64,000 bases of DNA, from positions 1 to 64,000 of the forward strand of contig NZ_JACLZI010000027.1 in the NCBI RefSeq assembly GCF_014280935.1, read 5' to 3'. Of the stretch, positions 54,860 to 63,848 are shown piece by piece. Origin of the DNA: Aquibacillus kalidii. GTDB lineage: Bacteria; Bacillota; Bacilli; Bacillales; Amphibacillaceae. The notes under the pieces were generated by a model. The model was not told the origin of the DNA, made no database searches, and worked only from the letters and a program-made list of their open reading frames with translations. A program made the position numbers and the translations under genes. Each line of letters opens with the position of its first letter. Position 1 is the first letter of the stretch.

Positions 54860-54900
54860 AGTAAAAAATTCCTCTTTAAGACGAAGAGGAATTTTTTACT
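54860..54900. terminator. Bidirectional terminator between LCP and TagO-like genes
   Basis: Stem AGTAAAAAATTCCTCTT / AAGAGGAATTTTTTACT (17 bp, loop 7); A/T-runs at both sides make it work in either direction. The stop of the minus-strand gene lies in the loop end. Confidence 0.9.
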
Positions 54901-55982
54901 TTCGTTTTGTTACTTTTCACCTTCTTGTAAACCTTCTTACTATACCTCAGAACAGGCCTTCTTCCTTTTCCTACGACACCAACCATCTCTGCAAAAAGGT
55001 GGAGTAAGATTAACATTAAGAAAGAAATTACTAGTGATAAACTTAATGATGCATTTGAAAACAAAATCGCTAACACTCCAAAGATACCACTAAATCCATA
55101 TAGAATTAGAACAGTATTTCGGTGGCTAAAACCAGCAGCTAATAGTTGATGGTGTATATGATTCTTATCAGGCATCATTATCCCTTCACCGTTTAGCATT
55201 CTTCTTACAATCGAGAATAATGTATCAAAAATTGGTAATGCTAAAACAATTATAGGTATTACGAAACTGAATAACGTTACATTTTTAAATAAACCCAGTA
55301 TCGAGATAACAGAAATCATATAGCCCAAGAACATCGATCCCGTATCACCCATATAAATGGTAGCGGGATTAAAGTTATGAAAGAGGAATCCAATATTACT
55401 CGCTATCAATACCACACATAGATAGATAACCAAGAGCCGATGGTCAGCTATAGCCATAAACAGAATACTTGATAACGCAATGGTGGAGACCCCAGATGCC
55501 AGCCCATCTAAACCATCAATTAAATTGATAGCATTTGATATCCCAATTACCCAAACAATGGTAAGCATAATCCCAAAGGTCTCATTTAATTCTACAAGTC
55601 CAAATAAAGGAATTGTAATTCTTTCTATGGTAATACCAGCAAAAATAATAACTAAAGACGCTGCTAGCTGTCCTCCTAGTTTTAGGACTGGTCTAATTTG
55701 ATACTTATCATCTAAAATGCCCGTCAAAATTATAATAACTGCACCAATACTTATAGAAACAAAACTTTCGTGCTGTGGACTTAAGTATAGTAGTCCCATA
55801 AAGGTTCCTAAGAAAATTGCCAATCCACCTAATCTTGGCGTAATTTCTTTATGAACCTTCCGGTGATCCGGTACATCCATAGCTCCAATCTTCAGTGCTA
55901 GTTTTTTTACTGGATAAACAAGTAATACTGTGGACACTAAAGATATAATGAATGCTAATAATAGTTCTGTTATACTAATCAT
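54876..55982 (-). CDS. Undecaprenyl-phosphate N-acetylglucosamine-1-phosphate transferase (TagO/WecA type)
   Basis: 368 residues with about 11 membrane helices. It has the same motif set as the gene at 38467: DVPDHRKVHKEITPRLGG, GILDDKYQIRPVLK, NAINLIDGLDGLASGVS, TIYMGDTGSMFLGY and HIHHQLLAAGFSHRNT, plus a longer basic tail (KKVYKKVKSNKTKVKNSS). The tail and proximity to the LCP gene resemble TagO of B. subtilis, which starts wall teichoic acid linkage units. GCAGGG lies 5 bases before ATG. Which of the two paralogues serves locus B is unclear. Confidence 0.92.
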   Translation of the reverse strand: MISITELLLAFIISLVSTVLLVYPVKKLALKIGAMDVPDHRKVHKEITPRLGGLAIFLGTFMGLLYLSPQHESFVSISIGAVIIILTGILDDKYQIRPVLKLGGQLAASLVIIFAGITIERITIPLFGLVELNETFGIMLTIVWVIGISNAINLIDGLDGLASGVSTIALSSILFMAIADHRLLVIYLCVVLIASNIGFLFHNFNPATIYMGDTGSMFLGYMISVISILGLFKNVTLFSFVIPIIVLALPIFDTLFSIVRRMLNGEGIMMPDKNHIHHQLLAAGFSHRNTVLILYGFSGIFGVLAILFSNASLSLSLVISFLMLILLHLFAEMVGVVGKGRRPVLRYSKKVYKKVKSNKTKVKNSSSS

Positions 55983-56167
55983 AATATCCCTGCTTTTAAT
56001 TAATTATTTCCTTCTTACTATTTGTCTTATCTCCAATAGTATGTCAATTAAATCCTTCCAACTATTTTCAAAAATTTCCACTCTATTCGCTAGTTTAACA
56101 TTTGTCATTAAAAATTCATATTTATATTTATTAATTTTGCTTTTTTTTTATTAAGAATTTCAACTGA

Positions 56168-56202
56168 GAAAAGCACTCCAATTATTTTGGAGTGCTTTTT
56201 TA
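56168..56202 (-). terminator. Terminator of the RND pump operon
   Basis: Stem AAAAGCACTCCAA / TTGGAGTGCTTTT around TTATT, with four T after it on the minus strand and six T on the plus strand. It lies 5 bases behind the stop of the pump gene. Confidence 0.85.
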
Positions 56203-56206
56203 CAAA

Positions 56207-59200
56207 TCACATTTCCTCTGTTTTAGCTTTCTTCCTGCCAAACAACCCTTTAATCTTAACCGACAAATCATCAAAGTAAGTATATACCACAGGAATCAAT
56301 AATAAGGTAAACAAGCTAGATACACCCAATCCAAAAATAACTGTAATCGCTAGTGGTTGTTGTGTTTCCGCTCCTTCTCCCCATCCAAGTGCTAATGGGA
56401 CCATACCTAGAATCGTTGTTAGGGTTGTCATTAGAATTGGACGCATTCTGCTGACTCCGGCCTCTAGGATTGCTTCATATCGACTTGCACCGCGCTCCCT
56501 TACAATATTGATGTAGTCGACGAGTACAATCGCATTATTAACAACTATACCGGCGAGCATGATGACCCCAATGAAGGCCGTAATACTCAGCGGCTTCCCT
56601 GTAATGAATAATCCTCCCAATACCCCGATTACGGTTGCAGGCATTGAGAACATAATAATTAGTGGGAATAAGAAATTTTCAAACTGAACAGCCATTACCG
56701 CGTAAACAAGGAATATTGACAAGACAAGTGCGACCGCTAAATCGGCAAATGCTTCTGCCATGTCTTCTGCTTCGCCACCGATCGTAAAATTATATCCCTC
56801 TGGGAAATGCATGTTATCTAATGCTGCTTTTACATCTGTTGTCACACTCCCAAGGTCTCTGTTCATAATATCTGATGTTACATTCACTTGCCTTTGTTGG
56901 TTCTCTCTAGCAAGATTTGCTGGGCTTTGTATTTGTTCAAAGTCAGCAATAGTTGATAAGGGAATCATCGTACCTTGCTGTGTTTGAATCACCATATTTT
57001 CAAGATCACTAATTGTTGTTCGTTCCCCTTCAGGATATTGCAGTCTTACATTCATATCGTCGCCGTTCTCACGATATTGCATAACTGTTTGACCCGTGAA
57101 ACCAAGCTGAACTTGGCTCATTACATCCTGATAGGTTAATCCATATTGTGCTGCTACTTCACGATCAACTAGCACGTTCATCTCAGGACGAGTTTCTGAC
57201 ACAGAAGACGTTGGGTTATAAATGCCATCCACTTGAGAAATCGTATAGATTACTTGATCAGCTAATTCACGTAACACATCATGATCAGAACCATTAACTT
57301 GAATTTGCACTGGGTTACCTGACCCCATTGCACCTGCACCCATTGCACTTACAGTAATTTCAGCACCAACGATTGTTTTCAAATCGTCGTTAATGTCTTG
57401 CATTATTTGCTCGGTCGTTCCGTTACGATCTTCTTGTGCGACAAGTTGCAATGTATAGGAAACCTGATTAGAGCCGCCACCCATCACAGCTGCTTCGGCA
57501 CTGCCACCACTAATGGTGACATAGTTCATATCAATGACATCTTCATATGCTTCAAGCTTCTGATTAACTTGTTGCGCTACTTCTTCCGTCTTTTCCTTTT
57601 TCGTTCCAACTGGTGTTTCTACTGTAATACTTATTTGCCCTTGATCTCCTTGAGGAATAAACTCTGTACCAATGAACGGGATCAAGAACAGGCTAGCTAT
57701 AATTAAGATCAACGTACCAAAGATTGTCGTTTTTCTAAATTTTAATACCTTTTTCAGTACTCTTTCATATCCACCATTAAACTTGTTAAGTAGCTGGTCA
57801 AACCAATACCTTCTCCCGTTATCCTCCATTGCTTTCGATAACAATTTTGACGATAGCATTGGAATTAACGTAATAGACACTACTAGCGACGCAATAAGCG
57901 AAAATGCCACTGTAAGAGCGAGTGGTGTGAATAGCTCTGATGCAATTCCTTCAACAAAAACAATCGGCAAAAATACGACTAGTGTTGTTGTAGTTGATGC
58001 GATAACAGCTGGCGCTAATTCAGAGGCACCCTTTTTCGCTGATTCGACCATGCTAAATCCGCGCTGCCTGTAGGCTACGATATTTTCTAAAATAACAATC
58101 GAACTGTCGACCATCATTCCAAGCCCTAATGCAAGGCCACCCATTGTTAATACGTTTAAGGTTTCTCCTGTAAAATAAAGCAAGGTAAATGTAGCGATAA
58201 TTGCAATCGGAATCGAGATCCCAACCACAATCGTTGCGCGAATACTTTTTAAAAATAACAGGAGGATTAATAGTGCAAATACGCCTCCAACAACCATATT
58301 TTGAATAACAGATGAAATGGAAGATTTAATAAAGGTTGACGTATCTACCACAACATCCATCTCAACGTCGGCTGGTAGCTCCCCTTTTAGCTCATCAATT
58401 GCATTAATGATATTATCTGAAACTTCAACTGTGTTTCCATCTGATTGCTTCATAACAGATAGAACTACAGAAGGTTTTCCATTTACCAATGAAGTTCCTT
58501 TTTCATCGTATGTATCCTTAACGGTTGCTACATCTTCCACATGAATAGTAGCTCCTTGTGGCGTTGTTAGAATAGTTTCGCTTATATCTTCTACTGATTT
58601 GTAGTCGCCATTGATTCTAATTTGCAGTTCTTTATCCCCTTTGGCAATCGTACCAGCTGAAGCAGATTGATTGGCACCACTCAACGCTTGCATGATTATC
58701 TGCGGATTCAATCCATACTGAGCTAATTTAGCTCGATCCAACTCGAGTTCAATGACACGTTCCTTACCACCTTCGACTGTTACAGATGCTACGCCACCTT
58801 GACGTTCAAAATAAGGAACGACCTTTTCCTCAGCAAGTGCTTGTAACTTAACCGTATCTTCACCAGTTAGTCCAACCCACATTATCGGCATTTGATTTGG
58901 ATTAAAACGTAATACACTCGGGTCTTGCGCTGTTTCTGGTAACATACCTTTAACTTGATCGACACTTTCCCGAACTTCAAGGAGTGCGTTATCTAAATCA
59001 ACACCTGTATTAAACATTAAAATAACAAGTGATGAACCTGATTGTGATTGCGATTGAATCGTCTCCACACCCTCAATCGAGCTTAGAGCTGATTCAATTG
59101 GTACACTTACTTGCTTTTCTACCTCTTGTGGTGCTGCATCAGGATAACTGGTTGCGACAACCGCTATTGGTAGATCAATTTCCGGGAAGAGGTCGATGGC

Positions 59201-59296
59201 TAAACTCCGAACGGAAATAAAACCTAGTGCAATGATCGATAATACGATCATAATGACTCCAACTGGTCGTTTGACGGATGTTTCTACTAGCTTCAC
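56207..59296 (-). CDS. RND family efflux pump (AcrB/SwrC-like)
   Basis: 1029 residues: twelve helices with two large external loops after helices 1 and 7. Typical sequence: RPVGVIMIVLSIIALGFISV, FPEIDLPIAVVATSYPDAAP, and helix 4 GLALGLGMMVDSSIVILENI, in which the proton-relay aspartate is kept as VDSS, the form seen in SwrC/YerP proteins. SwrC of B. subtilis exports surfactin and gives resistance to lipopeptides. Start is GTG with GGAGGAG 5 bases before it, overlapping the stop of the partner lipoprotein by 4 bases. No outer-membrane channel is expected in this organism. Confidence 0.92.
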   Translation of the reverse strand: MKLVETSVKRPVGVIMIVLSIIALGFISVRSLAIDLFPEIDLPIAVVATSYPDAAPQEVEKQVSVPIESALSSIEGVETIQSQSQSGSSLVILMFNTGVDLDNALLEVRESVDQVKGMLPETAQDPSVLRFNPNQMPIMWVGLTGEDTVKLQALAEEKVVPYFERQGGVASVTVEGGKERVIELELDRAKLAQYGLNPQIIMQALSGANQSASAGTIAKGDKELQIRINGDYKSVEDISETILTTPQGATIHVEDVATVKDTYDEKGTSLVNGKPSVVLSVMKQSDGNTVEVSDNIINAIDELKGELPADVEMDVVVDTSTFIKSSISSVIQNMVVGGVFALLILLLFLKSIRATIVVGISIPIAIIATFTLLYFTGETLNVLTMGGLALGLGMMVDSSIVILENIVAYRQRGFSMVESAKKGASELAPAVIASTTTTLVVFLPIVFVEGIASELFTPLALTVAFSLIASLVVSITLIPMLSSKLLSKAMEDNGRRYWFDQLLNKFNGGYERVLKKVLKFRKTTIFGTLILIIASLFLIPFIGTEFIPQGDQGQISITVETPVGTKKEKTEEVAQQVNQKLEAYEDVIDMNYVTISGGSAEAAVMGGGSNQVSYTLQLVAQEDRNGTTEQIMQDINDDLKTIVGAEITVSAMGAGAMGSGNPVQIQVNGSDHDVLRELADQVIYTISQVDGIYNPTSSVSETRPEMNVLVDREVAAQYGLTYQDVMSQVQLGFTGQTVMQYRENGDDMNVRLQYPEGERTTISDLENMVIQTQQGTMIPLSTIADFEQIQSPANLARENQQRQVNVTSDIMNRDLGSVTTDVKAALDNMHFPEGYNFTIGGEAEDMAEAFADLAVALVLSIFLVYAVMAVQFENFLFPLIIMFSMPATVIGVLGGLFITGKPLSITAFIGVIMLAGIVVNNAIVLVDYINIVRERGASRYEAILEAGVSRMRPILMTTLTTILGMVPLALGWGEGAETQQPLAITVIFGLGVSSLFTLLLIPVVYTYFDDLSVKIKGLFGRKKAKTEEM

Positions 59297-60162
59297 TTAC
59301 TCTCCTCCTCCATGATGCTAATTTTACTGCCATCTGTAAGAGTAAGCTGCCCACTTACTACAACTTGATCACCCTCTGATATTTCTCCTTCTACTGCTGT
59401 TAAATCAGTTTGCATTTCAATTGGCTTAACCGCCACTTTGGATACCTTGTCATCTTTCACCACATAAACGAAGGATTCCTCATCATCTTCCACCAATGCA
59501 CTAGTTGGAATTAATAAGGTATCTTTCACAACATTTTCAGGAACTTTAATTTCTGCCGTCATTCCTGGTTTAATTTTTCCATCTGAATTGGGTAGTGTTA
59601 GTTCCACTGGATAGAGACCTGTTTCTCCTGCAACGGATGCTACGTAATTAATGTTTGCAGTAAATTCACCTTCTATATTCGCGAATTGCACTGTTGCCTC
59701 TTCTTTCCCTTCAAACAAATCTAAATTTTCAGCAGTTACTTGCACTTGAATTAAAATTTCATTCAAATTAGCAATAATGGCAAATGGTTCAGTGTTTGAA
59801 ACGACACTACCTTCTGCACCATTAATAGTTGTAATGACACCCTCAGTGGGAGCTTCAATAGTAAACGTCCCTCTTCCATCCGCTCTTTGGATCTTAGCAA
59901 GGATTTCTCCTTCTTCCACCTGGTCCCCTTTTGTAACTTCTAATGTGTCTAGTTCGCCAGCTACCGGTAGCATAACTGGTGTTGTTGATTCAGGTAAGCT
60001 TCTTCCATAGAACTGCTTCTCAATGACCAAATCTTCTTTTGTCACATCTTCAACCTCGACAGGTGTTACTTGATCTGCTGGTTTTTCACTTTTTTCATTT
60101 TCCTCCGTACAAGCCACTAGAAACAACAGGATTGCTAGTGGTAACAAATACAATTTTTTCAT
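59293..60162 (-). CDS. RND pump membrane-fusion lipoprotein (HlyD-like)
   Basis: 289 residues. Signal with lipobox (LLFLVAC) gives a lipid-anchored Cys18. Then the biotinyl/lipoyl-like half motifs LDTLEVTKGDQVEEGEILAK and EAPTEGVITTINGAEGSVVS, and a beta-barrel with GLYPVELTLPNSDGKIKPGM and VYVVKDDKVSKVAVKPIEM. The coiled-coil hairpin normal for Gram-negative MFP proteins is nearly absent, consistent with no outer membrane to bridge. GGGGG lies 9 bases before ATG. Partner of the pump downstream, overlapping by 4 bases. Confidence 0.88.
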   Translation of the reverse strand: MKKLYLLPLAILLFLVACTEENEKSEKPADQVTPVEVEDVTKEDLVIEKQFYGRSLPESTTPVMLPVAGELDTLEVTKGDQVEEGEILAKIQRADGRGTFTIEAPTEGVITTINGAEGSVVSNTEPFAIIANLNEILIQVQVTAENLDLFEGKEEATVQFANIEGEFTANINYVASVAGETGLYPVELTLPNSDGKIKPGMTAEIKVPENVVKDTLLIPTSALVEDDEESFVYVVKDDKVSKVAVKPIEMQTDLTAVEGEISEGDQVVVSGQLTLTDGSKISIMEEESK

Positions 60163-60299
60163 GTATCCTATCCCCCAATAAATTTTTTCCTATGTATATT
60201 TTGATAATCTATTTCTATTCTTGCCATGCTTTACTACTACGATTCAATAAAGTGAAAGGTTTCACTGCTATTTAGTATACAATGAAATGATATGAAATG

Positions 60300-60340
60300 G
60301 AAAAGGGAACCCTTGTGCTATGACAAGAGTTCCCTTTTTT
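60300..60340. terminator. Terminator behind the acidic lipoprotein gene
   Basis: AAAAGGGAACCCTTGT and ACAAGAGTTCCCTTTTTT pair as a long stem (one mismatch or wobble) around GCTATG. T-runs lie at both ends. Confidence 0.8.
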
Positions 60341-60355
60341 AGAGAAAGGATAAGA

Positions 60356-60718
60356 TTACTCCTCTTCTTCTTTCTCCATTGTATCTTCATTTGTTGCATC
60401 TTGCTCTTGTTCTGAAGTACCTTCTGGATTTTCTCCAGTAGCGTCGTCGCCGTTAGTACCCTGTTCACCGTTTTCACCGTCTGTTAAATCATTTGCTTCA
60501 TCTTGGATTTCATCGCCCGCATCGTCAAGGTTTTCTTCTACATTCTCTCCAAGACCTTCACCATTGTTACCAGCATCATCCATCTCTTCTTGAATCTCAT
60601 CAGCTGGAGCCTCTTCTTCTGGTGGTGGGTTTTGCTCGTCGTCATTCTCAGCACAACCAGTCATTAAAGAAACTGCAAGGGCAGGTGCACCAAGTTTTAA
60701 TAACCATTTTTTATCCAT
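60356..60718 (-). CDS. Very acidic lipoprotein, unrecognised
   Basis: 120 residues. Signal peptide with lipobox (LMTGC) gives a lipid-anchored Cys22; the mature part is almost wholly E, D, N, G, Q and P (for example EEEAPADEIQEEMDDAGNNG), with no folded domain apparent and no aromatic residues. It is likely disordered at the outer membrane face. AAGGAGG lies 9 bases before ATG. Such low-complexity proteins are common in Bacillaceae and their function is unknown. Confidence 0.75.
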   Translation of the reverse strand: MDKKWLLKLGAPALAVSLMTGCAENDDEQNPPPEEEAPADEIQEEMDDAGNNGEGLGENVEENLDDAGDEIQDEANDLTDGENGEQGTNGDDATGENPEGTSEQEQDATNEDTMEKEEEE

Positions 60719-61161
60719 CGGTGAATTCCTCCTTAAAATTTGTTTCTATATTAGCTTTCCCTGTTCTCGAAAATAATTCGAGCATAAGATGCGGTTCAAG
60801 TAATTACTAATGATGGTTTGTGTTGACAGTTTGATCTTTAGCAGCGGCTTGAACTGCTCTTAATCCGGTTTTGTCTCCCAAGCATGACTAATTTACCCTG
60901 TTCAGTAAACAGTCTTGTTTATAATTCTTCATTTTGGGATAAATTATTCGTGGAATTAGTATATTTTTGGATGCAATTGTTTTGGGTGAGGTGTGGTGGT
61001 GGCACATAAGTACGTTATCTTGGCACATAAATGTTGTGGTTTGGCACATAAGGCTGGAAAAGTGGCACATATCTCTAATTTTAGGGGGCATATATTTAGT
61101 TAAGTGGCACATATCAAAAACTCTTGATACATTCCTCCACAATAGGAAAACTTCACCCAAT
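60719..61161. other. Intergenic region, no gene; contains the GGCACATA array
   Basis: About 440 bases. No gene found. A minus-strand frame at 60888-61202 reads only repeated MCHI/MCQ-type words and is an artefact of the array described next. Confidence 0.6.
61000..61112 (+). repeat. Array of TGGCACATA words
   Basis: Five exact GGCACATA words and one variant (GGGGCATATA) in the same orientation at about 18-24-base steps (near 61001, 61022, 61043, 61064 and 61105, variant near 61085). The core TGGCACATA differs from the TGACGCATA word of the array at 26.6 kb by two transitions, so both fit TGRCRCATA. Confidence 0.85.
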
Positions 61162-61194
61162 AAAAAGCACATGACCACCACGTGATCATGCACT
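61162..61194 (-). terminator. Terminator of fabZ
   Basis: On the minus strand GTGCATGATCAC and GTGGTCATGTGC pair at all 12 positions (some G-T) around GTG, and TTTTTATT follows. Confidence 0.8.
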
Positions 61195-61202
61195 TCCCAC
61201 AA

Positions 61203-61619
61203 TTATTTAACAGCAAAAGTAATTTCTGCTTCACAAGCAAGCTCGCCATCAACTGTTGCTACTGCTTTTCCTTTACCAATTGGACCTTTTACTTTAATTA
61301 TTTCAACTTCTAACTTTAACTGGTCGCCTGGCTTTACCTGGCGCTTGAAGCGACATTTATCAATGCCCGCCAAAAAGCCGATCTTACCTTTGTTTCCTTC
61401 TTTACTAAGAATCGCTACAGCCCCAACCTGTGCTAGTGCTTCCACAATTAATACACCAGGCATTACAGGGTAATCAGGAAAGTGTCCTTGGAAGAATGGT
61501 TCATTTATTGTTACATTTTTTTTGCCGACAACTCTTGTTTCTTCTAATTCCGTAACTTCATCCACCAACAAAAACGGATAGCGGTGAGGTATTACCTCTT
61601 TAATTTGTTGTACATCCAT
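61203..61619 (-). CDS. fabZ: 3-hydroxyacyl-[acyl-carrier-protein] dehydratase FabZ
   Basis: 138 residues, hot-dog fold. The catalytic pair is in [20 protein letters not shown] (His at about 46, Glu at about 60). It dehydrates beta-hydroxyacyl-ACP in type II fatty acid synthesis. Length is normal. GGGAGC lies 7 bases before ATG. Its place next to the flagellar and mbl genes matches Bacillus. Confidence 0.96.
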   Translation of the reverse strand: MDVQQIKEVIPHRYPFLLVDEVTELEETRVVGKKNVTINEPFFQGHFPDYPVMPGVLIVEALAQVGAVAILSKEGNKGKIGFLAGIDKCRFKRQVKPGDQLKLEVEIIKVKGPIGKGKAVATVDGELACEAEITFAVK

Positions 61620-61683
61620 TTTATCTTGCTCCCTTCCTATGTATAGACTTCATTCATTATACCAAATACACGTATAGATATTA

Positions 61684-61718
61684 ACAAAAACAGCTAACCC
61701 ATTAAGGGCTAGCTGTTT
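61684..61718 (-). terminator. Terminator of the EpuA-domain gene
   Basis: AAACAGCTAACCC / GGGCTAGCTGTTT (13 bp with one G-T pair, loop ATTAA); the minus strand continues TTGTTAATA. The stop codon lies inside the stem. Confidence 0.75.
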
Positions 61719-62065
61719 AAACCATCACTCGTTACAATATCAACTATATGTCGCCACGTATCCAAGTTTAATGCATCTAATGCAGATCCACCACCAAGTA
61801 TTCCATACCCAACCATTAGTCCAACAATCAACGCTGCAAAACAAAGAACAAAAATGATCACCAACCGTAACCAAATAGGTAATATTCGACGGCGAAGCTT
61901 TCTACCTAAGCGCTTCTCTGCACGACGATTTTTCTTACTTTGTTTGTCTTCCTTATTTTGTTCACGATCTAACTGTTGTTCTTGTTTTTGTAGTTGACGC
62001 ATATCTTTTCGACTTTTCGGGTTAGATTGTACCTTCTCTCCCGATTGTGTTTGCATACTAGGCAT
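61709..62065 (-). CDS. EpuA-domain single-helix membrane protein (DNA-directed RNA polymerase subunit beta-like annotation)
   Basis: 118 residues. A hydrophilic, very basic N-terminal half (QKQEQQLDREQNKEDKQSKK) precedes one membrane helix (LRLVIIFVLCFAALIVGLMV), then GYGILGGGSALDALNLDTW-type sequence ending in a short exported tail. The WLRLVIIFVLC...GLMVGYGILG-x-G pattern is that of the EpuA family, misleadingly labelled as an RNA polymerase beta subunit in many genomes. AAGGAG lies 9 bases before ATG. It sits between flhP and fabZ. Function uncertain. Confidence 0.8.
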   Translation of the reverse strand: MPSMQTQSGEKVQSNPKSRKDMRQLQKQEQQLDREQNKEDKQSKKNRRAEKRLGRKLRRRILPIWLRLVIIFVLCFAALIVGLMVGYGILGGGSALDALNLDTWRHIVDIVTSDGLNS

Positions 62066-62096
62066 GTTTGGCGACTCCTTACATTAAAGATTCGTG

Positions 62097-62924
62097 TTAA
62101 CGCAATTGATTAATTAATCCTGACATTTGATCGTTCATTGAAATAGATCTCGCATTCATTTGGTAAGCGCGTTGAGTTAACAACAGCTCTGACATTTGCT
62201 TAGATAAGTCAACATTAGAGCTCTCTAGCGAACCGCTCTTGACTTCTAACGCATTATCTACAACCTGTTGAATGATCTCATTTGCATTAAACTCTGTTTG
62301 AGCTACTTGAGGTAAGCGGAAGTTATTATTACCTACAGATTCCAACATTCTCGGACGAACTGCCTCTACAATTGACAATTGGTCCTCCACTTGCTGGTTT
62401 CCATTTCTCGTAGTTTGAATTAATCCATTGCTTGTAATAGAAATGGATTCAAATCCATCCGCAAACATGATTGGACCGTTTTCTCCGATAACCGGATTAC
62501 CATCAGAAGTGGTTAGAGTAACCTGACCATCTCCATTTGGACTTAAATAAAAGTTACCTGAACGGGTAAACTGTGTTTCATTAATTCCATTTTCTGTTAC
62601 ACTGATTTGAAATAATTGATTTGAATTCACTAATGCAACATCAAGAGCTCGTCCAGTTGACGTTAACGCCCCTTGTGCTAGATCGCGACTGACAGTTCCT
62701 AGTTTAGCTCCTGTACCAATACGGATACCATCTGGAGTTAGGCGACCTTCGGCATTAGCAGGATCTTTTAAGTTATCAATCTGCTGAAATAACAACGATG
62801 AAAAGTCTGCTTGCTGACTTTTATATCCAGTTGTGCCTACGTTGGACATGTTGTTTCCGATGATATCAAGCTTATTCTGTAATTGGCCCATGGTGACTGC
62901 TGCTTGTATAGACATACGGCTCAT
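62097..62924 (-). CDS. flhP: Flagellar hook-basal body (rod) protein FlhP
   Basis: 275 residues. N-terminal MGQLQNKLDIIGNNMSNVGT and C-terminal SSNVDLSKQMSELLLTQRAY, NARSISMNDQMSGLINQLR are the paired helices of the FlgF/FlgG rod and hook family, which polymerise in the basal body. It follows flhO with only 12 bases between, forming one operon, as in B. subtilis. GGGGGATTAATC precedes its ATG. Confidence 0.94.
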   Translation of the reverse strand: MSRMSIQAAVTMGQLQNKLDIIGNNMSNVGTTGYKSQQADFSSLLFQQIDNLKDPANAEGRLTPDGIRIGTGAKLGTVSRDLAQGALTSTGRALDVALVNSNQLFQISVTENGINETQFTRSGNFYLSPNGDGQVTLTTSDGNPVIGENGPIMFADGFESISITSNGLIQTTRNGNQQVEDQLSIVEAVRPRMLESVGNNNFRLPQVAQTEFNANEIIQQVVDNALEVKSGSLESSNVDLSKQMSELLLTQRAYQMNARSISMNDQMSGLINQLR

Positions 62925-62936
62925 TGATTAATCCCC

Positions 62937-63758
62937 CTACCTTAGTCGTCCTATTTCATTAACTGCTTTATCTAAACTTTGGTCATATGCTTGGATTACC
63001 TTTTGGTTTGCTTCAAACATGCGATAGGCTTGCATCATATCGGTCATCGTTTGAGCTGTATCAACATTAGAGTTTTCCAAGTAGTTCTGCTGAACCGAGA
63101 ATGTTACACCTTGGTTTGTTCGAGCATTTTCTAATACTTGTCCATCCTCAGCTCTGAACAGTCCTTCGCCTTCTTTAACTAATTGATTAGCATTAGCACT
63201 ATAAGCAATTCCTAGCTGTGTTGCTTGATTTCCTACTTGTACGGAACCTTCTGCTGTAACATTGAATTCCTGCCCATCCGTACTAATCGGATTACCGGTC
63301 TGATCTAACACGTAATAGCCTTGGTTACTTACGAGCAAGCCTTGTCCATCTACAGTAAAGTTACCGTTTCTAGTATATCGAGTTTCACCTTCAGCGTTTT
63401 GAACAGTGAAAAATAAACTTCCATTATCGTCAGGCAAAACGCCATTTACCAGTGCCATGTCTGTTGAAATCCCAGTATTCTTTAAAGCTCCTTGTGCAAA
63501 ATCTGGAATCGTTTCCTGTACATAGACACCTGTATTGAGCGCACCTACTCTTGTTCGCATAGGAATAGTAGTTTCTCTTCTAGGAGGAAAGGTCTTATTT
63601 TCCATACGCTCAATCAACATTTCCGGGAAAGCCTTTAATGTGGCTTGGTCCTGCTTATAACCTGGTGTTAAGGCGTTGGCAACGTTATTTGATAAAGCTT
63701 CTTGTCGTCTCTGTTGTGCTATCATTCCTGATGTTGCGGTATAAAAACCTCTTAACAA
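62937..63758 (-). CDS. flhO: Flagellar hook-basal body (rod) protein FlhO
   Basis: 273 residues. N-terminal LRGFYTATSGMIAQQRRQEA and SNNVANALTPGYKQD, and C-terminal SNVDTAQTMTDMMQAYRMFE, are the conserved helices of the family. Start is TTG at 63758 with GAGGGG 8 bases upstream. It lies directly behind mbl, in the conserved order mbl-flhO-flhP. Confidence 0.94.
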   Translation of the reverse strand: MLRGFYTATSGMIAQQRRQEALSNNVANALTPGYKQDQATLKAFPEMLIERMENKTFPPRRETTIPMRTRVGALNTGVYVQETIPDFAQGALKNTGISTDMALVNGVLPDDNGSLFFTVQNAEGETRYTRNGNFTVDGQGLLVSNQGYYVLDQTGNPISTDGQEFNVTAEGSVQVGNQATQLGIAYSANANQLVKEGEGLFRAEDGQVLENARTNQGVTFSVQQNYLENSNVDTAQTMTDMMQAYRMFEANQKVIQAYDQSLDKAVNEIGRLR

Positions 63759-63848
63759 GTTCGTTTCCCCTCTCCACTTCAGTCTTTAACTTTGAAAAAA
63801 TGATGTTTTCCTACAATTTTCGCATCTAAGTCACAAAATATTTATTTA

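Noticed and set aside
57672-58073. 133-codon plus-strand frame
   Set aside because: It lies opposite the RND pump gene, and its composition is that of an antisense shadow.
60888-61202. 104-codon minus-strand frame with repeated MCH/MCQ words
   Set aside because: An artefact of the GGCACATA array; it overlaps the fabZ terminator and lacks a start context.
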